Shown one piece after another: positions 42,236 through 52,582 of a stretch of DNA of 64,000 bases (positions are counted from its first letter, which is position 1; the number at the start of each line of letters is the position of its first letter). Origin of the DNA: Immersiella caudata (taxonomy: Eukaryota; Ascomycota; Sordariomycetes; Sordariales; Lasiosphaeriaceae); the NCBI GenBank assembly GCA_030512335.1, contig JAULSU010000007.1, positions 3,162,001-3,226,000 on the forward strand, given 5' to 3'. The notes below the pieces were generated by a model. That model made no database searches, had not been told where the DNA came from, and saw nothing but the letters and a program-made list of their open reading frames with translations. The position numbers and the translations under genes were made by a program.

Positions 42236-42410
42236 CGGTAGAGGGAAAGGACAAATCCTTGTCTAGCCCCATTTCGAACTCTGCTATCTCGCCCATGAGC
42301 CAAGGAGTTTTCGAGCCGAAGCTCAGAGACAGAATCTTCCGTCGCTGGGCCTTGTCCTTGTCAATCCTCGGGCCTTGCATGCCCGGCCAGATTTGTTCTG
42401 ATGCTGACAT
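42236..42410 (-). pseudogene. Isolated exon-like fragment, family not identified
   Basis: From ATG 42408..42410 a clean frame of 58 codons (MSASEQIWPGMQGPRIDKDK to KDLSFPLP) ends at a good donor (GTTAGT at 42235). It has the look of a first exon, but no acceptor leading to a sensible continuation is evident before the terpene cyclase start 150 bases downstream. It may be the 5' exon of another deleted cluster gene or an upstream exon of the cyclase. I do not recognise the sequence. Confidence 0.4.
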
Positions 42411-42414
42411 GGCG

Positions 42415-43033
42415 TCAGCGACAGTGTGATTTCAGTAGGCATGATCATCCTAGCCGACATGCCGCCGAGTGCTGGTCTACAGACTAGACTCTTGGTGCGA
42501 CATGCAAAAGACGGGAGAAGAAGAATCGAGCTATCATCAACGGCGATGCGATGAGCGACGTCAGCTCAAAAGAAAGGTGCAGATGTGCGACCAGAGCGGA
42601 ATGTGTGTGGTGCAATGCGAAAGCCGAGACAGCCCAGGAAGGTGCCACTCAACGTCCCGCAAATTACAACTCTGTATCCATTCTACACGACCGCACCTAG
42701 GCAGTGGGAATTGGCGGTAGCAACTTTCTCTTTTCTTCAAGACCTTTTTCCCGCCCAAATTCGAGATATCATCTCATAACCCGTCCCTCCGGCACTGATA
42801 CACAGACCAAACCGACCTGGATTTCGACCAATTGAAGCGCGGCGCGGCTGGCTCGGCTGGGGATCTTCATTCCGCTGCGGCACAGCACCGAATCCTGATT
42901 CTTGCCTCTGCATCCACGGATATATCCTGGCGGGCTTCCCACGATACTTGGCGAAGGTTTGGGCGCCTGCCATGCACCTCGTTCCTGGCAAACAGCCCCG
43001 ACCAATTGGTTCATTTGGGTGAAGATCACAGCT
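42415..43033. promoter_or_regulatory. Promoter region of the MFS transporter gene
   Basis: About 620 bases between the fragment and the transporter start, which are divergent. Nothing else recognised. Confidence 0.4.
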
Positions 43034-45031
43034 ATGGCCTCGGAAATCCAAACTTCGGAGTCGACCGCTGCAGAAGACGCGGAGAAGTGTCAAGCCGCAG
43101 AGACCAATCAACCATCACCGCACATGCCTGGCCTTGAGAATGGCATGCAGGGCGCGGAAAGTACCACTCTTCATGGGTTCAAGCTCTACGCCGTCTCCAT
43201 AGGCCTCTACTTTGGTGCTCTCATGATGTCTCTGGACATCAGCATCGTTGGAACTGTATCTTCCCCTTTCAGCATAGTTGTGGTGGTTCTGACTGACGTC
43301 GGTTCTCTCATCTTCAGGCAATCCCATCCATCACCACCGAGTTTGGCGACACTTCGCAAATCGCATGGTATCCCGCCGCCTACACCTTCGCTATCTGCGC
43401 CTTCACGCCTGTGGCTGGGAAAATGGCGGCGACCTTTCCCCTCAACTGGGTTTATCTATCCTTTTCGGTTGTCTTCCTCGTCGGAAGCATTGTATGCGGT
43501 GCTGCGCCAGCATCCAGCGCGCTGATAGTCGGGAGAGCCATCTCAGGACTTGGGGCGGGTGGTGTCGCCAGCAACGGTCTCACCATCCTCGTCACCATTG
43601 CCCCTGTTCGACTTAAGCAAGTGTTTGTCGGCGTAGGTGCCGCTTGCTTCGCCATTGGCTTGGTACTTTCCCCGGTGTTGGGTGGAGTGTAAGGCCGGAG
43701 GAATCCTGCTTGTTATTCTGGGGAATTGGCTGACAGTTGAACAGGTTCACAGAGCGATTGACTTGGCGATGGTGCTTCTGGTCGGCATCCTTGCTCCGCC
43801 TATTGTCGTGAGCGCAGACATGTTAACTCATATGCATCAGGATCAACCTTCCATTCATTGTCGTTACAATAGTGGTTGTTTATTTGTTCTGCAAATATCC
43901 ATCCCCTGAGAAGGATATAGTCACTCGCGCTAAGAGTCTCGACTTGGGAGGGTGTGCCTTCTTCGTTGGCGCAATTTTCATGCTCCTTTTTGCGCTTCAA
44001 AGAGGAGGGGAGCACGCCTGGAACACTGCAATTGTCATTGGACTATTTGTAGGCTCCGGTCTTACAGCGATGGTCTTCATCGCTTGGGAATACCACAAGG
44101 AGGATGGCGCCATGATACCCGGAAGTCTTGCTGGAAGAAGAACAATAATCTGCACAACCCTATTTGCGTTCTTCCACTTAGGGTCGATAACTATCGCCAC
44201 TTTTTACCTGCCTGGGTGGTTTCAAGCGGTTCAGGGGGTGGGCCCTCTCGAAAGTGGCGTGAGGCTGCTTCCAACGGCCCTCACCAACATTACTGCCGCG
44301 GTAGTGGCAAGCGGGATATGTGAGAGCCCCAAGTTATCGGGATGATTGGATCTGACTGTGAGATACGCAGCACGACGGTTAAAATACTATAACTACTGGT
44401 TTTTCGCAGCTCCAGTATTCCTCCTGGTATCCTGTACCCTGTTCACACAATTCAGCGCTTTCTCGACGCCCTCAAGCCACTGGATTGGGTTCCAGGTAAT
44501 CTTAGGATTTGCTGGCGGCTTCGGCATGCAGTTTTCTACACTTGCAACACAGCTGGAGCTCAAGGATACGCCCGAACTGGTATCAGTGGGCATTGCGTTG
44601 GTGATGTTTGTGCAATACCTTGGAGCAACAATCCTGCAGTCCGTTGCTGGTGTCATATTCAATAGGGTTCTGAAGGCAAACCTCACGGGATATGCTGGCC
44701 TGAAGGAAGCAGATGTGCAGCTCCTGCTTTCGGCTGGTATCAGGGGCATACGAAGCGTTGTTCAGACCGCTTTCCCGGACAAGCTCGAACCTGTTTTGGA
44801 GGCTTACAACTCGGCTATCACCGCAGTGTTTGTAAGTTGCACCTCGGGGCCTTTGCTTTTTGTGGGGTCTACTTTCACGCCACTTGCTAACGGTACAGTA
44901 AGTTTGTCCCTATTGGGGCTGCTGTGGTGGCTCTAATGTTGGCCTTTGGCATCAAATGGAACGTCATCGAAGGCATGGAAGCGGAGGTTGCCCCAAAATC
45001 TGGCGACGGTATCAACGGTTCACAGGCCTGA
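43034..45031 (+). CDS. MFS drug/metabolite exporter, 14-helix (DHA2) type
   Basis: A plasma-membrane proton-coupled exporter of the kind found in secondary-metabolite clusters. Six exons, 43034..43255, 43318..43688, 43745..43780, 43841..44319, 44371..44831 and 44903..45031, give 565 residues. The N-terminal 50 residues are cytosolic. The first helix contains GALMMSLDISIVGT (motif D1-like), then AIPSITTEFGD, IAWYPAAYTFAICAF, and the motif C region of antiporters, VGRAISGLGAGGVASN with APVRLKQ. The small third exon encodes FTERLTWRWCFW, the conserved GG-hinge block, splitting W as TG|G through a weak donor (GTCGGC). Later helices include FFVGAIFMLLFALQRGGEHA, TIICTTLFAFFHLG and LPTALTNITAAVVASGI, then the spliced RRLKYYNYW. 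All exons join in phase, so unlike its neighbours the gene appears intact. Substrate unknown. Confidence 0.88.
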
Positions 45032-45145
45032 TCTACTTGCAGCGAAGCCATATTTTCTCATTTCGATTTCAGTACTATTACAACCCGAACCTACCCAATC
45101 CCCGACCAAACTCCGATCAAAGCAACCATCCAAACCCAGCCGATT

Positions 45146-45829
45146 TCAATGCTTCTGCTTCTTCGAAAACCTCTTGTGAGCGCCCGGCACCGTCCTCACA
45201 GAAACCGAGTAATTCTCTCCCGTCTCCGCCACCGCGTGGACGATGACGTCGTCTCCAAACGGCCACTGTCCCTTCTCATCCTCGGCATCCCTCTCGTCAT
45301 ACTGCGAGAAGCCCTGCTTGTCCATCTCGGCGAGCGCCATCTTCGCCGCCGACAACGCATCCGCTCTGCGCACATAGCACCCCTCGATCTCGGTGGTTTG
45401 ATACGCCCCGCTCTTGTCCTGGTTGTAGTCCGTCTTGGTCTGCAGGACGTAGTGCAGGTGGCTGAAGCCCTCGGGATACTTCACCGTGTGGTTTTTACCC
45501 TCGGGGAGATTCTCGTTGTTGGGCGTGGTGTCGAGGCTCACGGTGAACACTTGGCCGGCGGGGGCTTTAGCGTAGATGACGACGCCGTCGCCGTGGGTCC
45601 ATTCTGAGGCGGGGGTCTCAGCGCGGGTCGCGTACTCGGCGAAGTCGTCGGGGGTGTAGCCGAGGTCGGAGAGAGCGGTGAGGGAGAAGGCTTTCGCGGC
45701 TTCGAGGGCAGTGTGGGTGCTGAGGACGTAGACGGTTCGAGTCGAGCCGGAGGTGTCGGTGTGATAATCGATGACGGTCAAGATGGTGTGAAAGAGGAGG
45801 TCTGGGATGTTGGCTGTGTCTGAAGCCAT
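45146..45829 (-). CDS. Conserved hypothetical protein, intronless
   Basis: A single exon of 227 codons with a good start (ATG 45827..45829), no signal peptide and no membrane helix. The sequence contains two similar halves: each has an ALEAAKAFSLTALSDLGYTP or ADALSAAKMALAEMDKQGFS helix, followed by a G-D-D/G-V-V/V-I-Y/V-H-A strand (GDGVVIYAKAPAGQVFTVSL and GDDVIVHAVAETGENYSVSV). This looks like an internal duplication of about 100 residues. It resembles uncharacterised ascomycete cytosolic proteins; no enzymatic motif is seen. Its stop is 115 bases from the convergent stop of the MFS gene, with nothing else between. Confidence 0.75.
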   Translation of the reverse strand: MASDTANIPDLLFHTILTVIDYHTDTSGSTRTVYVLSTHTALEAAKAFSLTALSDLGYTPDDFAEYATRAETPASEWTHGDGVVIYAKAPAGQVFTVSLDTTPNNENLPEGKNHTVKYPEGFSHLHYVLQTKTDYNQDKSGAYQTTEIEGCYVRRADALSAAKMALAEMDKQGFSQYDERDAEDEKGQWPFGDDVIVHAVAETGENYSVSVRTVPGAHKRFSKKQKH

Positions 45830-46598
45830 GGCGTGGATCTTGTCGTTTGTAGCACGGTTATTGGTATTGTTGATGTACTGAACTTGGTCAAGTGTTGGAA
45901 GATGTTGACTTGGCGGCAGGAGGGTATGTTATACCTGTGACTATCGCCTGCATCGAATGGTCAGAGTGCGACAACATGATCGCAACCTGAGGGCTCATTC
46001 GATCGGAGCCCGGCGAGATTGCGTGATGGCCTGCGTCTAGGTCCGACCGAGAGGGTTAATTCGTCATGGTTCGGTATGCTCCCCATCATCGGCAGCCATC
46101 CGTGCGAGCACACAAATCCGGCCTCGGTGCGCCAAACGGTTGGATATCAATTGGGCCATGCGGCCAGAGTCTGGAATGTCACCTTTGTTCTTGCTCTTCA
46201 GTCGTGGCGTGACTCCGGGACTTCTTTCCTGATTGCTTGTGGTGGTCTGACTTGACACCAATCCCTGAATAGCCGGCGAGACGGCAGTCGGGAAATGCGG
46301 AGCTGCGGAGAAGACCGCCATTAGCAAATTCGCCGTACTTCAACGCCAACGGTCCTGCAGACCTTATGCGGTTGACCAGACAGCGAACAGTGCGCATGAT
46401 GTCTTGTTGACATCAACCGGTCTGGGGATTTAGGAGGTCGGCAACACAAAACTTTCTAATCCATGGTACCACAGAAAGAGAAACAAAGAACGACCTTTGC
46501 AAAGACCAAAACCTATTGTATTGGCCTCTAGGTGTGTTCCTGGATGCAACTCCCATCCCTACTGAGCATATTAAGAAGGAAGGAAACCGACACCTATT
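45830..46598. promoter_or_regulatory. Divergent promoter region, hypothetical gene and Hsp20
   Basis: 770 bases between divergent starts. I could not find a clean array of inverted GAA units (heat-shock element) or stress-response CCCCT elements by eye. Confidence 0.4.
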
Positions 46599-47312
46599 AT
46601 GGCAGCCTACATCACCCGCCACCTCCCGCACCTCTCCGCCCCGCGCCACCTCACCTCAATCCACGACGACGGCCTCAAAACAACAATCATCCCCCCACTC
46701 CCTCTCAGTCCACCCTTGCACGTTGTCCCCTCTCCTCCCCCTGAACCTACCTCCTCAACCCACGTCCTCGACCCAGATACCCTCTCTCGCTTCCTCCACG
46801 CTTTCCACGAGCACTACACCACTTCTTCACCTGCCTCCCCTCGGACTAAGACACCCCCATCGGGAACAATCCACCCCCGCTTCGACCTAGTCGAGTCCAA
46901 AACGACATACACCATCTACGGCGAGCTTCCCGGCCTCAAACGGTCAGACATCTCCGTCGAAACCAACGATCTAATGTTCACCGTCACCATCTCGGGTGTG
47001 CTCCAACGGAGTGTCCCAACCGAGGTCAAAACTCTAGAAGAGCTAGCAGAGCATTATGGAAGGGTTGGTAAAGACCCAGAGGGGGGGTTGTACTGGCATG
47101 TGAAGGAGAGAGAGGTGGGGAGATTCAAGAGGGAGTTTCACTTGCCGATGGGGTTGGGGAATATGGCCGGGGTGAGGGCGAGCATGGAAGATGGGTTACT
47201 GGTGGTGAGTGTGCCCAAGACGGTGGCGGAGGTGTATAGGGAGGGGGTGCAGCATCGGGTTGTCGTTGGGGAGGGGGGGAATGGGGGTGGGAAGGCTGAA
47301 GGGGGGAAGTGA
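46599..47312 (+). CDS. Small heat shock protein, Hsp20/alpha-crystallin family
   Basis: An ATP-independent chaperone that holds unfolding proteins. A single exon encodes 237 residues, long for the family but usual for filamentous fungi. The N-terminal arm (1-85) is Pro/Ser/Thr-rich. The alpha-crystallin domain starts at IHPRFDLVESKTTYTIYGEL, with the family signature ELPGLKRSDISVETNDLMF and TVTISG. A loop insertion (QRSVPTEVKTLEELAEHYGR) precedes VGRFKREFHLPMGL and the A-x-x-x-n-G-V-L strand seen here as VRASMEDGLLVVSVPK. A Gly-rich tail follows (GEGGNGGGKAEGGK). No targeting signal, so cytosolic. A canonical IxI motif is not evident at the C-terminus. Confidence 0.92.
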   Translation: MAAYITRHLPHLSAPRHLTSIHDDGLKTTIIPPLPLSPPLHVVPSPPPEPTSSTHVLDPDTLSRFLHAFHEHYTTSSPASPRTKTPPSGTIHPRFDLVESKTTYTIYGELPGLKRSDISVETNDLMFTVTISGVLQRSVPTEVKTLEELAEHYGRVGKDPEGGLYWHVKEREVGRFKREFHLPMGLGNMAGVRASMEDGLLVVSVPKTVAEVYREGVQHRVVVGEGGNGGGKAEGGK

Positions 47313-47427
47313 GTGATATGGGGTATTTATTACCATGGGGTTGTAATATATGGCGTGGGTGCGTAATGGAGAGACATCGCTCTGGTATGGTCTTTTATTT
47401 GAGATGGTTGTCCGACTTGTTCTAGGG

Positions 47428-48601
47428 CTATGCGGTTATGGCAAACTTCTCGCCAACCAACTCTTCGCTGAGCTTCCACAACCTCTCCGCAGAGGTTGCA
47501 ATCTTGGAGTGCGGTGCTGGCTCAGCAAACTGGCAGTCGTTCAAGAAGAGCCCCTTGATTTCTACAAAGTAACCTGTCAGTTCGTGGTTCTAGAGACCGA
47601 CTTCGAGTTGTGTACTTACCATTCAGAGCGGGATCTGTTGCTGCTACCAGAGTCGTCGAACACCCCTGGTCAGCGTTTTTCCAAAAGGGGATGACTTTGG
47701 CAAAGGTCGCCTCCATCTCGTCGTCATTATCTCTGCTCAAATCCGTCGCGATTGCTTGTTCATCATCTGTCAACTTACATCTTTGTCAAGTTTCAGGGGT
47801 TACTTACAGCCTGGATGGAGCGTGTAGGCTGAGATGCCTTGCTGCGCCAAATGTTGTTGAAGATACAAGGTAAACAGGACGTTGGCCGTCTTGGACTGCC
47901 CATACGCAACGATTCCGTTGTATCCATCCTCGGTGGTTTTCGCGAAGGCTCCCGCCAGTGGCTTGACATGATCCTCCTCGGGCGGCACCTCGCTTGACTG
48001 CAAGTTGTAGTCGGAGAAGCGAACAGGCGACAAGCGGTGTCCGGCACTAGTCAAGGAGACTATCCGTGTAGCTCCCGGTGGGTTTGTCTTTGCAGCGTTG
48101 CGCAGAAGCGGCATCAGCAGGTTGGTGAGGAGAAAGGGGCCGATGTGGTTCACGCCAAACTGCATCTCAATGCCTTCGGGGGTAGCCTGCCGTGTAAAGA
48201 TGACGAGAGCGGCGTTGTTCACAAGGATATCGAGGCGGTCAGTTAGCTTGGCCACCTCAGCGGCGGCTGCGCGGACGGACTTCTGGGATCCCAAATCCAG
48301 AAGGAATGCCTCGACTCGTACTCCTGGGTGCTTTTCGCGGACATCGTCGGCAACGGCATCGAGCTTTGACTTTGTCCTAGATGCGAGAATCAAGAGTTTG
48401 GGGGCTTGGGATGCGAATGCGAGAGCTGTGGTAGCCCCGATGCCGTTCGGGCCGACACCCGTGATCAAAACTGTTCAAAGTTAGACACAGACATCAGCGA
48501 AAGGGTAAAGACCAACTTGTTTTCCCTCGAATCTGGTCAGCAAAAGTCTTTGCCACCTCAGAGCCCGCCGTCTTCTCGTTGAATTCCGGATGCGATGTCA
48601 T
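47428..48601 (-). CDS. Short-chain dehydrogenase (retinol-dehydrogenase/WW-oxidoreductase-like)
   Basis: An NAD(P)-dependent SDR, substrate unknown. Four exons, 48517..48601, 47808..48470, 47620..47766 and 47428..47573, give 346 residues. The leader MTSHPEFNEKTAGSEVAKTF is typical of fungal members of this subgroup. The cofactor motif is TILITGVGPNGIGATTALAF (TGxxxxGxG), then LASRTKSKLDAVADDVR, the NNA motif in LDILVNNAALVIF, NHIGPFLLTNLL, the catalytic serine in ATRIVSLTSAGHRLSPVRF and Tyr/Lys in YGQSKTANVLF (YxxxK). After the spliced HPGYDEQAIATDLSRD loop the enzyme ends with YFVEIKGLFLNDCQFAEPAP and LWKLSEELVGEKF. The final acceptor (CTGACAG) is chosen because it restores that C-terminus. 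Confidence 0.9.
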
Positions 48602-49230
48602 TGTCGGTATCGAAAAGCAAGTCAATGGTTGGATAGGTCGTCAGGAAGACAGGCTGAAGAAAACGACTTTTGCAACTCTGACATGTCACATCTTCTGGGC
48701 CCTTGGCTCATTAATAGCCACGCACTCCAGCATCAAAATACCCGCCGCTCCGGCAGTTATCGCGTCCCAGAGCCCGCCCTGCTGCAAAAGCCCATGTGCT
48801 ACCCCGCATTGCGACAGCGCGGGACTCATCGGGGAAATTTGGGGATCGTGGGAAACCTCGTCCGCTCCAGTCGCTAACTCGACCCGAGTCCCGCTAGCCT
48901 GGTTCCGGTCCGCGGTGGTTTTTCTGCAGCCGCAAGGCGTGGGTCATCAGGTTCAGCGCCTGATGCATGGGTCAACTTTCAGGTCGTCAGCAATCTTTGT
49001 TTCACAGGGCAGTCAACAAAGATTGTTGTCACGTTTGTCACTTACTCAAAGGGAAAAACATTGGGTTTGTTTCCAATATGGAATGTTCTTTTTTTTTTAT
49101 TGCCGAAAATGTGTGGGGATGAAATTAGCTGGTCCGTCGTCCAAGGGCTTCGTCAACTCCATGGAAGCCACAGCTGAATGCAGCACATGCGCACTCAGCC
49201 CTCTCGGCCACCAAAGACGGCGAAGTCGTC
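48602..49230. other. Intergenic region, nothing recognised
   Basis: About 630 bases, including the promoter of the SDR gene and a T9 run near 49091. No gene or RNA recognised. Confidence 0.4.
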
Positions 49231-50241
49231 CTAGGTAGTCCGGGTTTCCGCATTAGGCTCGGTCTCAAAAGTCTCCGGGCCGAAGGTCTCGTTCCCTATA
49301 CCTTCCAGGGCGTCCTTCTGGTCGTCGTCAAGCCGCTCCCAGTTCGTCCGGTCAATGTTGAACTTGGTGCCGTACTCTTCGCGATACGTGCATGTAAAAA
49401 CACGCTTGTCTACATCGGCATCGGAATCAGTATTGGCATCAGCATATGCATCGGTCTTTTGAGTGGCATCCTTGCTGTTGGGCAATTTGTCAGCTGTCCC
49501 CTCATTGAGATCGCAATCATCAGGGACATCGCAACCTTCAGAAGCGCGATTTGAATCCCATCCAGGCATGCGATCCACCCAGCCTTCTGTGATATACGGC
49601 CAATTGCTAGGGTCCTTGTTTGTCCAGCCGACCCGACATTTCCACCATTTCCAAGGCACCAGTCCCGGCGTGGTGTTTATGCTAGAGAGTGAAGAGCGCC
49701 TAAACGCATCCCAGTTCGGCCCAAACGGTCCCCAGTCCTTCTCGACGGGAGCCTCAGCCGGCTGAGCCGGGGCTGCATCCTCGTCATCAGCACCGAGAGC
49801 GTCAGGGAGTTTACTGGGAAGGTCCAAGTCGCCGAGATCAACTGAGCTAGCGGAGCTGGAGGCGGAGTCTGAAATAACAAACACCTCGTCGTCGGGAGTG
49901 ACAGTGTCGTTGACCGGCGCAGAATCCGCCTCCACAGGCCGCTCCACAACCACCGTCCGCCTCCGAGCCTCCCGTAAAGCGTGTGCTTGCTCCTCATCGG
50001 GGGGAGGCACCGGGGGGATCTGTCGTAGGGGTGGTTCTGGGATTCTGTGAATAGAGATGCCTTGAAGCTCTACAGTCGGAGGCTCAATGTTTGACCCCGG
50101 ATTGTGCACCGGAAGGCGTGGCTCTACCCACTCCTTAGTTGTTCTAAGCCGTGCTCGGAAGCAAGAAGTGAGATAGACCCACATCTTCCAGGTCGCATGT
50201 GAGAAACCGCTCAGCGTGTCATTGATCTCCCGTTGGACCAT
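49231..50241 (-). CDS. Hypothetical acidic protein
   Basis: A single exon of 336 codons starting at a clear ATG (50239..50241). The product has an N-terminal globular-looking 40 residues (GFSHATWKMWVYLTSCFRAR), then a proline-rich stretch (PPLRQIPPVPPPDEEQAHAL) and a long acidic, Ser/Ala-rich disordered region. A tryptophan-rich segment in the middle is unusual (LVPWKWWKCRVGWTNKDPSN then WPYITEGWVDRMPGW). The C-terminal third is again acidic with DADANTDSD-like repeats. No signal peptide, membrane helix or known domain. The Trp-rich patch may be a binding surface; that is speculation. It is divergent from the 2EXR gene. Confidence 0.65.
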   Translation of the reverse strand: MVQREINDTLSGFSHATWKMWVYLTSCFRARLRTTKEWVEPRLPVHNPGSNIEPPTVELQGISIHRIPEPPLRQIPPVPPPDEEQAHALREARRRTVVVERPVEADSAPVNDTVTPDDEVFVISDSASSSASSVDLGDLDLPSKLPDALGADDEDAAPAQPAEAPVEKDWGPFGPNWDAFRRSSLSSINTTPGLVPWKWWKCRVGWTNKDPSNWPYITEGWVDRMPGWDSNRASEGCDVPDDCDLNEGTADKLPNSKDATQKTDAYADANTDSDADVDKRVFTCTYREEYGTKFNIDRTNWERLDDDQKDALEGIGNETFGPETFETEPNAETRTT

Positions 50242-50725
50242 GGTTTGTGGCTTGTGGATTTTTTTTTGGGTGTAGTTTGATGATGGGCAAAGTCCGCTGG
50301 TGGATCAGTGCAACTTCAAGAGGACAGTAGTGCTGGAAAGCGCTGGGTTGCAGGAGCCATGTAGCGCGAGAACCGCAGTTTTTACATGATTTTCCTTGAT
50401 GAGAGATACTTGAATGGTCGACAGACTTCTCGCACATGGCCATTGTCTCGACAGCGAGAGGGAAGCTGCCAATGCCATACGCTCTTTGTTGGAGGAACAA
50501 GCCGACGAACAATCGCAGTGATGGTTGATCACTCCAAAGCGGTTAGCGTGGTGTTGCGTGGGTCATTAAGCGCCACAAAGGTGGCCCGTGCCAGCCTGGC
50601 GTCAAGGTTCAATCGCGGATCTGCACCTGGACGCGTTTGGCGATTTTGACCTGGCCTTCACCTCAAAGCATCAGCAAAATCTATCCGCTTCTCCCCTGGC
50701 AACATCGCGCCACCAATCCAACGCC
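50242..50725. promoter_or_regulatory. Divergent promoter region, hypothetical and 2EXR genes
   Basis: 480 bases. The 2EXR frame is open upstream to 50588 but without an ATG there, so this part is leader. Confidence 0.4.
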
Positions 50726-52582
50726 ATGTCTAGCCCGCCTGGTGATGAAGAAGCTGTCGGCATTGTCGTTTTTGACGATTCAGACGAGGATGACGCGAGC
50801 GCGGCCAAAAACGGATCCGATTCTGGCGCTGCATCAGAGTATGACTCGGACGATGAGCATGAGAACAGTCACCTCTTCGATCTAGAGGCATCGGAAGAAG
50901 AGGACGATTCGGAACAGCACGAGGACTACGAAGATGAAGATGAAGGCTCCGAAGATGACGACGATGACGAGATCCGATTTTTTCCGCAGTTCATGCGCTT
51001 CCCGATAGAGCTTCGCCTTAAGGTCTGGGAGCACTTCTGCGCTGAGCTCACGGCGGATGGACGCGTCTTTGAGCACCCGTGCCACGGAAATACCTTTCTT
51101 CTGGCGAACCAGACAGCATCTTCGAGGGCAGTCTTATCAACCCACCGCGAGAGTAGGGAGTTTGCTCTCAAGGCACTACCTGATCTTCTGGTCATGCCCA
51201 TACTCTCATTCGAAGACCGCTTTGTCGACGAGCCCGCTACTATCCGCTTCAACAAAGAGAAAGACATTGTCCTGCTATCACGATACTACACTTTTGAGAA
51301 TCCTCGCTTCGCAGAGTTTTTTGCTGGAGTACGCAACCTCGCTGTCGACCTGGATTGGTGCCGTTCTCAGGACATAATTCCTCACCCAATGTCCATCCTT
51401 CAACGGTCATCGTCCAGCATGCTCTTCACGCAGCTGAAGAACATGTTCTTCACCGTCCACCCCAGTGACTGCTCGCCGAGCCTTCTCCGCTGGTGTGGAT
51501 CAAATAAAGCCAGGCTTTCTCCAATTACGTCTTTCCGGGAGAGGATAGAAGGTCTTTCGCTCGATCACCGCGAGATGTATTGCTGGCCGGACTTTGAGAA
51601 CCACCGCAGCTTTGCAGAGCAAGAGATTCCACTCGACAAACTGTGGAAAGAATTGGGACTTCCCGAATACCCTGGAACCGATTCAGATTCCCCCGTGGAA
51701 CAGCAGCTCAAGAAGCTGCCCATCTGGCCGTTGGTTCTCTTCAGGGACGATTGGATAGAGAGTCTGGAGGACTTGCAATCGGGGCTCCGTGTTTGGGATT
51801 CCGACTCTGGCTCCTCTAACCATGATGAATCGGAGTCATCTGGCTACGAAAGCTCGGGAATCGACGACGAGGAAATTGCAGAGGGCACAGAAGACGACGA
51901 GGACGAAGATGACTTGGTCGTGGTTGGTCGTGAGCAGGACAGGGAGGAAGGCGACGAAGATACGACCGAGTTTGGGGGTTTCTCGCCTCTGCAAAGGCCA
52001 AACGACATCATTGGCTTGACCGAAAATGGCAAAGTACCCGTGGCGCAATTCTCCAGTCCTGAGCAAGAGTCTGCGACAGTTGATGGAGGGTCCGACGATT
52101 CTGACTCTGATGAGCCAGCCGCCCGCCGAACACGCATAGAACATTCTAGGAAGCGGGTTCTGGACGAATCGGAAGATGAAGAGGACTCTGAAGACGAGGC
52201 TCCGACAAGGCAGGCACGGAAACGAGCACGTTATGTCCATCGCGTGGAGGACACTGATGAAGAGAATAATTCCAGTAATCAGGGTGCAGAGCCCCCTGGC
52301 AAAGGCCGCGACGAAGTGTCAGATGAGGAATCAAGCGAGGAGGAGGAGGAGGAGGTCCCAAGAACCATGTCCTTGGCCGAGAGGCTTCAGTTGCATCGCC
52401 ACCAGAATCCTGTTCCGGATGAGCAGGACTCCGAGTCAAACGCCGACGAGATGGACGAGGACGACTACGGCAATCGACACTACGCGGACTTTGACGATGA
52501 TGAGGATGGTGAGTACCCAGAGGACGGCCAAGAGGAGCTGGTGATTGATCTGAACGAGGATGACGAAGAGGAAGAGTACTAG
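50726..52582 (+). CDS. 2EXR-domain protein with long acidic disordered regions
   Basis: A single exon of 618 codons. Start chosen at ATG 50726 (MSSPPGDEEAVG) because the upstream open extension has no ATG. Residues 12-90 are Asp/Glu/Ser-rich and disordered. The 2EXR domain begins at FFPQFMRFPIELRLKVWEHF, the hallmark of this large fungal family, and includes FLLANQTASSRAVLSTHRES, NKEKDIVLLSRYYTFE and VRNLAVDLDWC. After residue about 350 the protein is again acidic with runs such as SSEEEEEEVPR and a basic patch (TRQARKRARYVHRVEDTDEE). The C-terminus is EDDEEEEY. The family occurs in dozens of copies in many Pezizomycotina and has no established function; nuclear location is plausible from the acidic/basic tails. 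Confidence 0.85.
   Translation: MSSPPGDEEAVGIVVFDDSDEDDASAAKNGSDSGAASEYDSDDEHENSHLFDLEASEEEDDSEQHEDYEDEDEGSEDDDDDEIRFFPQFMRFPIELRLKVWEHFCAELTADGRVFEHPCHGNTFLLANQTASSRAVLSTHRESREFALKALPDLLVMPILSFEDRFVDEPATIRFNKEKDIVLLSRYYTFENPRFAEFFAGVRNLAVDLDWCRSQDIIPHPMSILQRSSSSMLFTQLKNMFFTVHPSDCSPSLLRWCGSNKARLSPITSFRERIEGLSLDHREMYCWPDFENHRSFAEQEIPLDKLWKELGLPEYPGTDSDSPVEQQLKKLPIWPLVLFRDDWIESLEDLQSGLRVWDSDSGSSNHDESESSGYESSGIDDEEIAEGTEDDEDEDDLVVVGREQDREEGDEDTTEFGGFSPLQRPNDIIGLTENGKVPVAQFSSPEQESATVDGGSDDSDSDEPAARRTRIEHSRKRVLDESEDEEDSEDEAPTRQARKRARYVHRVEDTDEENNSSNQGAEPPGKGRDEVSDEESSEEEEEEVPRTMSLAERLQLHRHQNPVPDEQDSESNADEMDEDDYGNRHYADFDDDEDGEYPEDGQEELVIDLNEDDEEEEY

Noticed and set aside
51789..52137. Serine- and arginine-rich frames opposite or out of frame within the 2EXR gene
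   Set aside because: Produced by GAA/GAC-rich acidic coding sequence read in other frames.
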